From Acidocella aquatica (lineage in GTDB: Bacteria > Pseudomonadota > Alphaproteobacteria > Acetobacterales > Acetobacteraceae), in the NCBI RefSeq assembly GCF_030160635.1, contig NZ_BSOS01000094.1:1-64000 (forward strand): a stretch of DNA of 64,000 nt, written 5' to 3'. Under the pieces are notes generated by a model. The model ran no database searches. It saw nothing but the letters and a program-made list of their open reading frames with translations, and was not told the DNA's origin. A program made the translations under genes and the position numbers. Below, one piece after another: positions 35,203-43,698 of the stretch (its first letter is position 1; every line of letters starts with the position of its first letter).

Positions 35203-35221
35203 TTGCTGTGAAAGGCTGACC

Positions 35222-36283
35222 ATGGGCAACAGCGTGGATGACCTGGCGCGGCAGCTGGCGCGCAATGCCGAAGCGGTGTGCCGGTGTTATCTATCCAATG
35301 GCCGCCGTTCTGGCCGATACTGGGTGGTCGGCGACGTCATGAACACCCCAGGCCGCTCGATGTATGTCCGCTTGACTGGCCCGGAAGCTGGCAAGGGTGC
35401 CGCCGGAAAATGGACTGACGCATCAACCGGCGAGCATGGAGATTTGCTCGACATCATCGGCAGGCATCACGGCCTCAGCCATTTCCCCGATATTGCTGCC
35501 GAGGCTTGGCGGTTTCTCGGGACGCCGAGAGAGTGCACACAACTGGAGCCTCGTGCCCATTCCGCGTTGGCTCAGACCTCGGCAGGATCTCCAGAATCGG
35601 CACGCCGCCTGTTCGCAATGTCAAAGCCGATTGCCGGCACAATTGCAGAGACGTATCTGCACGGACGCGGCATTACGGCTTTGCACGAAATCGGCAGCCT
35701 CCGCTTCCATCCATGCTGCTATTATCGTCCGCACCCAGAATCGTCCCCCGAAGCCTGGCCAGCAATGATCGCCGCCATCACCGATCTCGACGGCACGATG
35801 ACCGGAGTTCATCGTACTTGGCTCGACCCATCGGGGCACGACAAAGCATCCGTCGACACGCCACGCCGGGCGATGGGTCATCTCCTCGGCAACGGCGTCC
35901 GCTTCGGCACTTCCTCCGATGTCATGGCGGCAGGCGAAGGGATCGAAACCATGCTGTCGCTGCGTTGCGTGCTGCCAAGCCTGCCCGTGGTCGCCGCACT
36001 CTCCGCCAATCACCTTGCTGCCCTCCTGTTCCCGGCAACGCTGCGCCGCCTCTATGTCGCGCGAGACAATGACGCGGCTGGCGACGCAGCATTCACGGCT
36101 CTGGCCGAGCGGGCGCAGGCAGTTGGGATCGAGACGCTGTCCCTGTCTCCGGCTCTGCAGGATTTCAACGACGATCTCCGGCACCTCGGCCTTACCGAAC
36201 TTCGGGCAGCACTTCGGGTGCAGCTCACCCCTGACGATGTACCGCGATTCATAGCTGCGGTGGAGAATACCGATCCGGGATAA
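35222..36283 (+). CDS. Toprim / DUF7146-type primase-like protein
   Basis: A 353-aa protein. The N-terminal part contains the primase-associated region (RYWVVGDVMNTPGRSMYVRLTG, GKWTDASTGEHGDLLDII). The C-terminal Toprim fold shows the catalytic Glu in AAGEGIETMLSL and the acidic motif YVARDNDAAGDAAF. Such proteins are common in ICE backbones and are thought to be mobile-element primases or helicase-primase remnants. No zinc ribbon is visible at the N-terminus. The start ATG at 35222 lies after a GAAAGG-like sequence. The much longer open frame upstream overlaps the ParB gene and is not used. Confidence 0.85.
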   Translation: MGNSVDDLARQLARNAEAVCRCYLSNGRRSGRYWVVGDVMNTPGRSMYVRLTGPEAGKGAAGKWTDASTGEHGDLLDIIGRHHGLSHFPDIAAEAWRFLGTPRECTQLEPRAHSALAQTSAGSPESARRLFAMSKPIAGTIAETYLHGRGITALHEIGSLRFHPCCYYRPHPESSPEAWPAMIAAITDLDGTMTGVHRTWLDPSGHDKASVDTPRRAMGHLLGNGVRFGTSSDVMAAGEGIETMLSLRCVLPSLPVVAALSANHLAALLFPATLRRLYVARDNDAAGDAAFTALAERAQAVGIETLSLSPALQDFNDDLRHLGLTELRAALRVQLTPDDVPRFIAAVENTDPG

Positions 36284-36599
36284 TGGCGACAGGTCTCATC
36301 GGCATGAGCCGCTGGGTCGGGATGGTGCCCGCGTGTCGGAGAGGGCCGGGCCCACGGCCTTCTAGAGGGCGATCGGACGGCAAGCGGCCCGGCCCCGCAA
36401 CGGCTCCAGGCGGCTATTTTCCGCCGCGCCCCAAGAGGGGGCGCTTTGCATCGCGAGACAAAATAGCCGCCTTGCGCCGTCCTCCGCTGCGCTTCGGCCG
36501 CCGTCGCTACGCTCGGCGGTGCAGGCCCGGCCCGCCCGCCGTCAGGTGATCGCCACGAAGGCCGCGATGGGCGCGGCCAATCCGAGACGAGGCATCACC
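36284..36599 (+). promoter_or_regulatory. Structured leader of the DUF2493 gene
   Basis: No gene is seen in these 316 bp. A 13-bp perfect stem pairs 36408-36420 with 36460-36472 and encloses a GC hairpin (GCGCCCC 36426-36432 with GGGGCGC 36438-36444) and TCGCGAG. It is followed by CGCCGTCCTCCGCTGCGCT. The leader of the DUF736 gene (41054-41141) has the same order: closing stem, inner GC hairpin, TCGCGAG, and the same 19-base block, but the closing stem has a different sequence. This looks like a conserved RNA. Confidence 0.6.
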
Positions 36600-37535
36600 A
36601 TGGCAACCCACCGCGACAATCCCGATTTCGAGCCCCCACACGCATCATCCGCCACCGACCACCTCCTCACCGAACTCCAGCTCTATGGCCATCGCCCCTT
36701 CCAGGACGAGCCCGACCCCAGGCCGCTCCCCGAACCCGAAATCATCGGCGGCGCCGTCGCTGACATCTTTGACGCCCTGGTCGCCACGCTGGGCGACACG
36801 CGCCTGGAGCCCGACCTCGAAGACCTGCTCTGGTCCACGGTCAACCTCTTCCACCGCGCCGCCGACCGCGTGCAACGCGTCCTGGACGACAACGAGGATG
36901 CCCAGAAGCGCAGCCAGAAGGAACAGGATGGCTCGGAAATCCGCTCGGTGGAGTTGGAGCGTCTGGTGGCCGAGGGCATCACGCTCATCGAACGCCGTAA
37001 CAGCATGGAATTCTTTCGTGACCAGGCCGCCGACCAGTTCGAACGCCAGACGGGCTCAGCCTGGCGTCCGCGCGCCGGGTCGATGGTCAACCACCGCACG
37101 CTGACCTCGGCGATGATCGACAGCCGCGATTTTATCGCGGCCAAACGCCGGGCCGAAACCGAGGTGCTGTTGCCTCCCGGCGCAAAAATCGCCTTCACCG
37201 GCGGGGCCGACTTCAACGATCATCATGCCATCTGGAACCGGCTCGACAAGGTGCATGCCAAGCACCCGGACATGGTGCTGCTGCATGGTGGCAGCCCAAA
37301 AGGTGCCGAACGCATCGCCGCCTGCTGGGCCGACAGCCGCAAGGTGTCGCAAATCGCCTTCAAGCCCGACTGGACCCGCCACACCAAAGCCGCACCGTTC
37401 AAGCGCAACGACCAGATGCTGAATGTCCTGCCAATCGGCGTCATCGTCTTCCCCGGCTCCGGCATCTCCGCCAACCTGGCCGATAAGGCTAAAAAGCTCG
37501 GGATCCCGGTCTGGATTTTTAGGGAGGGGGGGTGA
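36600..37535 (+). CDS. DUF2493 (SLOG/YspA-like) protein
   Basis: A 311-aa ICE backbone protein. The C-terminal ~120 residues form a SLOG-type Rossmann fold: AKIAFTGGADFNDHHAIWNRLD, VLLHGGSPKGAERIAACWA and GVIVFPGSGISANLADKAKKLGIPVW. SLOG proteins bind nucleotides or related ligands. The N-terminal part is helical (LEDLLWSTVNLFHRAADRVQRVLDD). ATG 36600 follows the structured leader. In this class of elements it is commonly grouped with DUF736 and the Toprim gene; its exact job is not known. Confidence 0.88.
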   Translation: MATHRDNPDFEPPHASSATDHLLTELQLYGHRPFQDEPDPRPLPEPEIIGGAVADIFDALVATLGDTRLEPDLEDLLWSTVNLFHRAADRVQRVLDDNEDAQKRSQKEQDGSEIRSVELERLVAEGITLIERRNSMEFFRDQAADQFERQTGSAWRPRAGSMVNHRTLTSAMIDSRDFIAAKRRAETEVLLPPGAKIAFTGGADFNDHHAIWNRLDKVHAKHPDMVLLHGGSPKGAERIAACWADSRKVSQIAFKPDWTRHTKAAPFKRNDQMLNVLPIGVIVFPGSGISANLADKAKKLGIPVWIFREGG

Positions 37536-37564
37536 TTAGCACCCCTCATATCCGCCCGATCTGA

Positions 37565-38101
37565 TCAGGGCTTCTTAGCCGTCTTCTTGCCGGTACCGGT
37601 CGCCGGAGGAGCCGTAGCGGCTCCCCCGAACAGGCGCTTGTCCCACCAAATAGGCTGATGAAGACCATGCGTGATTCTATGGGCCTCGGGGTGGCTATCA
37701 TTGATCAGAATATTCATCTCCATGCGCGCCACAAGGCTTGGCACAATCATGATCAGTGACCTCTGTGACGTTTGCCACGCGGTGCCGTAGGCTTTGGAGA
37801 CAAGGCAATCCTCGGCATCCCAGCCCGGATGATGGGCAGGAGAAAACACTTCATAAGTCACGCCGGGTGGAATCTGAATTTCGATGAAATGTTGGTTGAC
37901 CGGCATATGCCCATTTCCATGGACCAGCTTTTCGAGCATCGCCGTGCTGTAATGCTCGCTGCTGTAGATCAGCGGCGTGATCGCACTGTTCCACCGTCCC
38001 GGCCATAATTTCGAACCAGTCGAATCGTAGATGGGATAAACCCCAGCCGGGTCCCCGATGCGATATGACGTCAAAATCCGATCAAGAATCTGCGCAGTCA
38101 C
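37565..38101 (-). CDS. RES-domain toxin
   Basis: A 178-aa RES-family protein. RES toxins degrade NAD+ through an ADP-ribosyltransferase-like fold. The conserved elements are SYRIGDP, SKLWPGRWNS (GRWN), PLIYSSEHYSTAMLEKLVH and the C-terminal RMEMNILINDSHPEA. Its start overlaps the antitoxin stop by 4 bp. A lysine-rich tail (TGTGKKTAKKP) is an extra. It is convergent with the DUF2493 gene. Confidence 0.9.
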   Translation of the reverse strand: MTAQILDRILTSYRIGDPAGVYPIYDSTGSKLWPGRWNSAITPLIYSSEHYSTAMLEKLVHGNGHMPVNQHFIEIQIPPGVTYEVFSPAHHPGWDAEDCLVSKAYGTAWQTSQRSLIMIVPSLVARMEMNILINDSHPEAHRITHGLHQPIWWDKRLFGGAATAPPATGTGKKTAKKP

Positions 38102-38589
38102 ACAGCCGATCCGTATTGCAGGCGGCCTAAAATGCCCTCGACGACGGGCCGCCCCAGCTCGTTTTCAAGCACGACATCCACCGGGCGCCGGCCTTGAAGA
38201 AGGGGATGCGCCTCGAACATGAACCGCCGTGCCGCTGCCTCGTCTCCCCAAACGCTCACGGCCATGGTCCAAACGCTGGCCAGCCTGGCGAGGCGCGTGC
38301 CTTCCTCGGCGGAAAGCCGGCTTGCCGTATCTTGCTTGGCAGCCGCCCAGGTCTTTCGGCGCCGGGCAAGGGTCGAGCGCGTTACAATCCGGAAGGCGAA
38401 TTTGTTGTCCGCAGGAGCAACCGCATGAACAACCCGGTCCAACGCGGCGAGTGGCAGCCCGTGCTCTACAGCTGCCATCAAACTCAAAGGATCAGAGGCC
38501 TTGATACCAAGGACCGACGAAATCGGATCAGCTACCGCCAACATTTCAATACTCCCGGTCGTCTCATGTGAGGCATAATTTATGCTCAT
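38098..38589 (-). CDS. Xre/MbcA/ParS-type antitoxin of the RES pair
   Basis: A 163-aa antitoxin with a central HTH-like region (VTRSTLARRRKTWAA) and a C-terminal DUF2384/MbcA toxin-binding domain (ASVWTMAVSVWGDEAAARRFMFEAHPLLQGRRPVDVVLENELGRPVVEGILGRL). The pair with the overlapping RES gene is the standard toxin-antitoxin order. The annotated ATG at 38589 overlaps a palindrome, so the true start may be a later one such as ATG 38544. Either way, autoregulation at the start is likely. Confidence 0.9.
   Translation of the reverse strand: MSINYASHETTGSIEMLAVADPISSVLGIKASDPLSLMAAVEHGLPLAALDRVVHAVAPADNKFAFRIVTRSTLARRRKTWAAAKQDTASRLSAEEGTRLARLASVWTMAVSVWGDEAAARRFMFEAHPLLQGRRPVDVVLENELGRPVVEGILGRLQYGSAV
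38569..38588. promoter_or_regulatory. Palindromic operator of the RES/Xre operon
   Basis: GCATAATTTATGC (38573-38585) is a perfect palindrome around a central T, extended by TGA and TCA. It covers the annotated antitoxin start and lies in the divergent promoter region shared with the SEC-C gene. Binding by the Xre antitoxin is inferred. Confidence 0.5.
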
Positions 38590-38698
38590 ATGGGACGGAC
38601 GTCAAGGACGACGTGGTCCGATCGCATGGCCGCTCTGGCTCTGGACGGATAAGCGGCATATGGTCGGCAAGCACTACTCCCGCCCACCGGAGCCCGAA

Positions 38699-40084
38699 AT
38701 GGCAAACAAAATTGGCCGCAATGACCCTTGCACCTGCGGCAGTGGCAAGAAATCCAAGCATTGTTGCGGCAGCGCGATGGGAAACGTCAAAGCCGCCGAA
38801 CCGGCAGGCCATGAGCGCGCGATTGAGCGGGCAATCGACTGGTTGATGAACAAGCATCGCAAGGCTGCTTTTGCGGCCCTGGATGACCTTCTTTTCGGGG
38901 GGCTCAGTGACGAAGAGGCGGATAGGTTGCGCCATCTCGACCCGGAGACTTTGCAGAACATTCAGATCAACGTGATGGAATGGCTGCTCGCCGAGGGTGA
39001 TATCCTGGCGCATGGCACCCGCAAGCGTGTTGCAGATTGCCTGCTGGGCCCCGGTGGCGCCTTGTTCACCGTTGGAGAGCGGACCTTCATCGAGCAATTG
39101 GCGGCGCGACCGCTGCACCTCTACATCGTGACCGACACCATCCCAGGCCGCCAGATCACGCTGTGCGATGCGCTGGACGCCAGAAAGCGGCCCATCACCG
39201 TGCAGGAAAAATCAGGTAGCCAAACGCTCACGGCCGGCACGTATCTTGGATGCCGTGTGTTGGCGTTCGACAACCGCCTTGAATTATCAGGCGCCGTGTA
39301 CCCATTTTCCCAACTCATGGGCCCAGAGGCCGTGAAATACATCAAGAACCGCTTGAAAGATTTCAAAAATCATCCTGAAGAAGCGAGCGCATTCATTGGC
39401 CTCGCGCTGCAACGCAAATGGCTGGAGCAGTACGTAGTGCCGATGACGATGCCGACCATGATGGATGCCTATTCCGGCGAGCCCATCTTGTTGATCACTG
39501 ACCATTACCGTGTTGAAGACTGGGAAAAGCTGGCCAAAATTCTGGACCTGCAAACGGATGTCGAGGGAGATCAGAAATCCGGCTGGACGCGGTTTATCGA
39601 CTGCGAGGATGGTGAACGCCGGAACCTGGCCGCAATCAACATCGAGCCCACACCGAATAGAATTTCCATATTCTACAAGACGCGGAATTACGCCGATAAA
39701 GGCCGGCCCTGGTTTGATGCTCTCACCGATGGCGCCGTCAAATTCCTGATGCAGGAAATCTCGGATTTGACGGGGGCGATGGTGGGCAGATCACCAGCCA
39801 GACGGGAACCTCAAGAGATCGGCCAAGAAGATCTACCGCCCGAGCTGATTACGGAAGCCATCGCCAAGGCGCTGCATCGCGCTTATGCGCACTGGGCCGA
39901 TGAGCCGATTCCAGCGTTGAGTGGCAAAACACCGAGACAAGCCATGAAAACGCCCGCTGGATCTGAACGCGTGAAGGGCCTTATCCGCAGCTATGAGGCG
40001 GATGAAAAAGAACAAGCTGCCCAGCAAAACCGTGCCCCGGCCTCGTTTGATTTCTTGTGGCAGGAAATTGGCGTTTCCCCATAA
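38699..40084 (+). CDS. SEC-C zinc-motif protein, large
   Basis: A 461-aa protein that begins with a SEC-C metal-binding motif, IGRNDPCTCGSGKKSKHCCG (C-x-C ... CC), close to residue 5-24. SEC-C is normally at the C-terminus of SecA or in small proteins; here it heads a long unknown protein. The rest has no motif I can name. The tail (PIPALSGKTPRQAMKTPAGSERVKGLI) resembles a segment seen in other large SEC-C proteins. ATG 38699 follows GGAG by six bases; the frame is open upstream to 38582 but without support. Divergent from the RES/Xre pair. Confidence 0.75.
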   Translation: MANKIGRNDPCTCGSGKKSKHCCGSAMGNVKAAEPAGHERAIERAIDWLMNKHRKAAFAALDDLLFGGLSDEEADRLRHLDPETLQNIQINVMEWLLAEGDILAHGTRKRVADCLLGPGGALFTVGERTFIEQLAARPLHLYIVTDTIPGRQITLCDALDARKRPITVQEKSGSQTLTAGTYLGCRVLAFDNRLELSGAVYPFSQLMGPEAVKYIKNRLKDFKNHPEEASAFIGLALQRKWLEQYVVPMTMPTMMDAYSGEPILLITDHYRVEDWEKLAKILDLQTDVEGDQKSGWTRFIDCEDGERRNLAAINIEPTPNRISIFYKTRNYADKGRPWFDALTDGAVKFLMQEISDLTGAMVGRSPARREPQEIGQEDLPPELITEAIAKALHRAYAHWADEPIPALSGKTPRQAMKTPAGSERVKGLIRSYEADEKEQAAQQNRAPASFDFLWQEIGVSP

Positions 40085-40225
40085 TAGTCGAGCCGCATAC
40101 AGGCTTTAGCGAGAGAATTTCGAAAGTTTTGATTCTTTGCCGTGAAAAATCGTGATAGGTTGGCGGCTGTGCCGTGGAGGTGGTGGAGGAACGCCCGTCC
40201 GATCCTTTGTCCGGAGGCTTTCACC

Positions 40226-40702
40226 ATGCTCGCACTTGGAGTCATTTTCAGCTTTTTCGGTCTCGGCATCTTCTGCTGGCTGCTGTTCACCCTCGCGATA
40301 TACGCGCTCCCCTTCTTCGCGGGCCTCACCGTCGCCTTTGCGGCCTTCCATAGCGGCGCAGGCGTGATTGGCGCGTTCCTCGTCGGCTGCTTCGCCGGTG
40401 GGGCGACGCTGGCGCTCGGCCAGATCGCGTTCGCGACGATCCGCTCCCCTCTCATACGGTGTGCAATCGCCTTATTTTACGCCCTACCGGCCACCATCGC
40501 GGGCTACCATGCCACACTTGGGCTCGCTCAGATCGGGGTGCCGTCAGCAGCTTGGCAGGAGGCCTTCGCCATCGTCGGCGCAGTGAGCATCGGATGCACG
40601 GCCTGGGTCCGCCTGGCCATGTTTACCCCGCCGAATATTGGTCAAGGCTTCGCCGTTGGCGCGGCCCCATTGTCCTTGGCCGACGCCACCAGAAGCCGCT
40701 GA
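40226..40702 (+). CDS. Small multi-span membrane protein
   Basis: A 158-aa inner-membrane protein with about four hydrophobic helices (LALGVIFSFFGLGIFCWLLF, ALPFFAGLTVAFAAF, GVIGAFLVGCFAGG, ALFYALPATIAGYHATLG). It follows GGAGG with good spacing. Similar uncharacterised membrane proteins sit near DUF736 in alphaproteobacterial ICEs. Function unknown; entry exclusion or interaction with the mating apparatus is only a guess. Confidence 0.75.
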   Translation: MLALGVIFSFFGLGIFCWLLFTLAIYALPFFAGLTVAFAAFHSGAGVIGAFLVGCFAGGATLALGQIAFATIRSPLIRCAIALFYALPATIAGYHATLGLAQIGVPSAAWQEAFAIVGAVSIGCTAWVRLAMFTPPNIGQGFAVGAAPLSLADATRSR

Positions 40703-41053
40703 TCCCGGCCTTACCCTCCGACAGGCTGGTGACGGGGGCTAGGCGCTGGCCGTAGCATACCGAGAATGCGGCGGTCGTCGCTGAGCTCTCGTGGGCAGCA
40801 GGATCAAGCTGACCGAGACATATCCCTCTCGCAGGGGCATCGTTGTTTGCCCGTCACCGGCTCAATGCACCAACCCTTTTACACGCAGTCGTTTCCATTT
40901 CTTCGCCTGGAATGCCGGACCTCTTGTGCAAAGCATCCAACCTCCGCCACGTCTTCTCCCAGCGCATAATTTTCAACGCGCGGACCACACGGCCTCTCCA
41001 TGGCTTGATCTGGCCGAAGGCCGGCTTCGCCTCGATCGCCTAGCCGCAACGGC
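40703..41053. other. Long non-coding stretch before the DUF736 leader
   Basis: These bases contain open frames but none with a ribosome binding site or recognisable protein. I see no repeat or RNA gene. It probably contains the promoter and the 5' part of the DUF736 leader. Confidence 0.35.
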
Positions 41054-41234
41054 GGCGCCAAACTTTCTTCCCCTGGGCGTGCCGCCCATTCCTCGCGAGG
41101 CAAGAAAGTTTTGCGCCCGCCGTCCTCCGCTGCGCTGCGGCTCGCAAGCGAGTGCGTCGTCGATCGCCTCCGGCACAACGATCGCCATCGAGGCCGCGGT
41201 GGTCGCGGGCTCGAAATCAGCAAGGAGAAGTGAC
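41054..41234 (+). promoter_or_regulatory. Structured leader of the DUF736 gene
   Basis: A 16-bp stem with one mismatch pairs 41054-41069 with 41102-41117. Inside are a perfect hairpin (TGGGCG 41074-41079 and CGCCCA 41083-41088) and CCTCGCGAGG. It is followed by CGCCGTCCTCCGCTGCGCT, identical to the block after the stem in the DUF2493 leader. Same layout, different stem sequence: evidence for a structured RNA family. Confidence 0.6.
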
Positions 41235-41558
41235 ATGGCTAACATTGGTTCTTTCAAGAAATCCGGCACCGAATACCAGGGCGAGATCGTCACCCTGAGC
41301 GTCCAGACCAAGGGGGTCCGCATTGTCCCCGAGGCCACCCGCTCCACCGACAACGCCCCCAGCCATCGGATCTACGTTGGTCGGGCTGAGATCGGGGCCG
41401 CCTGGTCGAAGCGCTCCAGCGAGGGCCGCGACTATCTCTCGGTCAAGCTGGATGACCCGAGCTTCAACGCCCCCATCTTCGCCAACCTGTTCGAGGACGA
41501 AGGCGGCGAGGGCTACACGCTCATCTGGTCCCGCGCCCGCAAGGCCAACGGAGAGTAA
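41235..41558 (+). CDS. DUF736 protein
   Basis: A 107-aa member of the DUF736 family (MANIGSFKKSGTEYQGEIVT, APSHRIYVGRAEIGAAWSKRS, YLSVKLDDPSFNAPIFANLFEDEGG). It is a small beta-rich protein nearly universal in this class of ICE, of unknown function. ATG 41235 has AGGAG nine bases upstream. A strong terminator follows, so it is likely transcribed alone from its long structured leader. Confidence 0.93.
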   Translation: MANIGSFKKSGTEYQGEIVTLSVQTKGVRIVPEATRSTDNAPSHRIYVGRAEIGAAWSKRSSEGRDYLSVKLDDPSFNAPIFANLFEDEGGEGYTLIWSRARKANGE

Positions 41559-41571
41559 GCCGGCCAACGAC

Positions 41572-41606
41572 AAAGCCCCGCCCGATCATCCGGGCGGGGC
41601 TTTTTT
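41572..41606 (+). terminator. Intrinsic terminator after DUF736
   Basis: AAAGCCCCGCCCG (41572-41584) pairs with CGGGCGGGGCTTT, closing a five-base loop and followed by a T run ending at 41606. This is a textbook strong terminator, 14 bp after the stop codon. Confidence 0.9.
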
Positions 41607-41642
41607 GTGCCCGCGGCGGCCAGAGGTCGGACAAAAAGAGGT

Positions 41643-41730
41643 GTCTGCCTGACCGCAGAGGCGCAAACCCGTAAATCCGCAAAGCCTCGTTTCCGGCCCC
41701 ACGGCGTTGCGCCTCTGCGGTCAGGCAGAC
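41643..41730. repeat. 24-bp perfect inverted repeat
   Basis: Arms at 41643-41666 and 41707-41730 are perfect reverse complements over 24 bp, around a 40-bp loop. The arms include GACCGCAGAGGCGC. No gene overlaps it. It lies between the DUF736 terminator and the XRE operator. It could be a tiny mobile repeat, or a second bidirectional structure insulating the XRE gene. Confidence 0.7.
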
Positions 41731-41790
41731 GGGGCTCCGCGCCAAAGACGCTGCGCGATTGCTACCTACTTTTCACTTCCCGCACGAATA

Positions 41791-41819
41791 CCTAATATAT
41801 TAGGTGGTACTATATTAGG
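41791..41819. promoter_or_regulatory. AT-rich palindromic operator of the XRE gene
   Basis: CCTAATATATTAGG (41791-41804) is a perfect 14-bp palindrome. A second, partial copy, CTATATTAGG, ends at 41819. Both lie within 50 bp of the XRE start, where a self-regulating repressor would bind. Confidence 0.55.
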
Positions 41820-41839
41820 GAAGACGGCGACGTCCCCGC

Positions 41840-42088
41840 ATGAGTTTGCGAGGGATCGTTGCCGGGAACCTACGAAGATTGCGCCATGTCAAAGGCATGT
41901 CGCAAGAGGAGTTGGCCGACCGTGCAGACATCGACCGCAACTACGTTGGAAAGCTGGAGCGCGAGGAGAACGCCGCCACCGTCGACATGCTGGAAAAACT
42001 TGCCGTCGTTCTTGAGATTGACCCAGCCGAATTTTTGCAGCGAAAGGGAACTCCTGCAGACGCGACAGAGCCGAGCGCGGATAAATGA
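41840..42088 (+). CDS. XRE-family transcriptional regulator
   Basis: An 82-aa protein that is almost entirely an XRE helix-turn-helix (VAGNLRRLRHVKGMSQEELADRADIDRNYVGKLEREENAATVDMLEKLAVVLEID). This type is a regular backbone regulator of alphaproteobacterial ICEs, often upstream of DUF2285 genes. The tandem palindromic sites in front of it suggest that it represses itself. Confidence 0.9.
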   Translation: MSLRGIVAGNLRRLRHVKGMSQEELADRADIDRNYVGKLEREENAATVDMLEKLAVVLEIDPAEFLQRKGTPADATEPSADK

Positions 42089-42229
42089 CTACCGCATAGA
42101 AGAGCGCTCCGGCCAGCGCAGACAAGAGGCAGGTTACAACCCTCGGTATATATCCCGAGTTCATTTTTCTGCTTATCGAAAATCAGTAATTCGTGAGTTC
42201 CATTTGAAAACCTCAAACAATCACGTATC

Positions 42230-42526
42230 ATGATGAAAATTTATGGAACGCCCTACATGACCGTGCCCCCGTTCGAGGATCGTCCTCCTGAGGCGCCAAA
42301 GCTGACAGCATATGACGAACGTCATCTTGTCACCTATCTTCGGCTACTGGATGCAGCCGAGGAAGGCGCAGACTGGCAGGAAGTCGTGGCCATTGTTTTT
42401 GGGTTGAACCCCGTGAAGGAGCCTGCGCGCGCCAAAATCGTCCACGACAGCCATCTGGCCCGGGCACGCTGGATGACCGAATTCGGCTACCGTGATCTGC
42501 TGCGACCGCCATCCACCGAGCCGTAG
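42230..42526 (+). CDS. DUF2285 protein
   Basis: A 98-aa DUF2285 protein: LTAYDERHLVTYLRLLDAAEEGADWQEVVAIVFGL and SHLARARWMTEFGYRDLL. The family is a small helical domain in ICE regulators. The annotated ATG at 42230 lacks a ribosome binding site; ATG 42257 (MTVPPFEDRPP) has GGA nine bases upstream and is an alternative start. It precedes the longer, frameshifted DUF2285 gene. Confidence 0.85.
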   Translation: MMKIYGTPYMTVPPFEDRPPEAPKLTAYDERHLVTYLRLLDAAEEGADWQEVVAIVFGLNPVKEPARAKIVHDSHLARARWMTEFGYRDLLRPPSTEP

Positions 42527-42671
42527 AGGCGTAAATCCGTCTTTCAGCGGATACGGATTCTTGTGGTTTGGTTAAGGCAACTTGAATAAATTGAAACTTT
42601 TCTGGTGACGGTTTTCAACCTAAAGCGTTATTCCTTGCCCTCGACTTAGGGCGCTGCAGCGGGGAATTCGT

Positions 42672-43446
42672 GTGGCACGGAAACCTGACTGGCGGTCATC
42701 AATTGATGCCGCTGAATTGAGCCAGTTAGACCGGTCGGGCTTTGCCTGGGAATTCCTTCGGCGCAACCAAGCCTTCCGCGATGATTACGCTCGAATCACC
42801 GATCATATTGCCACCGAGACTGACGACGACATAAATGCCGCGGCGAAAATCGCGCGGCATTGGGGGTTGGTTTGTCGCACCGGACCCGACATTGCCGGCA
42901 AGCAGGGTAACGGTCTTCTGGCACCCAGAAATTGTCCCGACGGCTGTCGTTCTGGGCCATATGCCAAAGTCTTTTGTAGGGGCCCGCCTCCTCAGCACGG
43001 AACTCCTGGCGGGGGCCGTCGCCCATCATCAGAGTCATGACGGCCTGCATATTCTTCTGCCGGGCGGCCATCACATCTGGCTTCTTGAGCACAGCGCTGG
43101 CCAGCCCATGGCCGCGGTTATTCCGCTTGATGACGATTTCCTGCTCCGTGTCGCTGGCGCTCTTCGCCTTCGTCACCACCTCAATGGCGAGCCGGTGGGG
43201 CCAATGCCCCGACCGTTGCAACTGACGCCGCGCCATCGCAAGCGTTTGATCCAGATGTTACACGCCCTGGACGGCCGCTTGTCAGAGGCAAGTTATAGGG
43301 AAATCGCGTCCGTCATCTTTGGGCCAGACGCCGTCCGTGAAATAGGATGGAAAACCCTGCCGGTCCGTGCTCAGACGATTCGCTTGGTCAAAGACGCTGT
43401 TGGCATGATGAACCGGGGCTATCTTCAGTTTCTACGTGGCCGGTGA
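42672..43446 (+). pseudogene. DUF6499/DUF2285 regulator broken by a frameshift
   Basis: Two frames together make one typical protein. The first, 42672 on (MARKPDWRSSIDAAELSQLDRSGFAWEFLRRNQAFRDDY), is the DUF6499 N-terminus. The second continues from 42867 (WFVAPDPTLPASRVTVFWHPEIVPTAVVL) through a DUF2285 C-terminus (LTPRHRKRLIQMLHALDGRLS) to 43446. Removing one G from the GGGGG run at 42862-42866 joins them as HWGWFVAPDP. This protein is the usual activator-like regulator of transfer genes in such elements, so its loss could reduce transfer. A sequencing error in the G run is possible. Confidence 0.8.
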
Positions 43447-43698
43447 CATGCTTGGGCTCGCACGGGTGGAAATCTGTCGGTCTGGTTCAGAAACGGGGGA
43501 AGCGAATACCAGACATTCTGCTTGTGGCGCGCAGGGGCCGATACCGCTTCACCACTCAATGCGGCCTGAACGAGTAAAGCGAACATATGAACCGGATATT
43601 TATACCGGCCAACATATCAATACTGCCTACTTTTATAAATCCTGCAAAATTCTGATTTTTGTACCACGCGGCACGATAGGACCCATCCCGTAAGCGAT
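43447..43698. other. Intergenic stretch, nothing recognised
   Basis: Between the broken DUF2285 gene and the HEPN-like gene I see no gene, RNA or repeat. Confidence 0.3.

Noticed and set aside
34607-35221. Upstream extension of the Toprim frame
   Set aside because: It overlaps the ParB gene almost entirely; translation is Arg/Pro-rich nonsense until ATG 35222, where family similarity starts.
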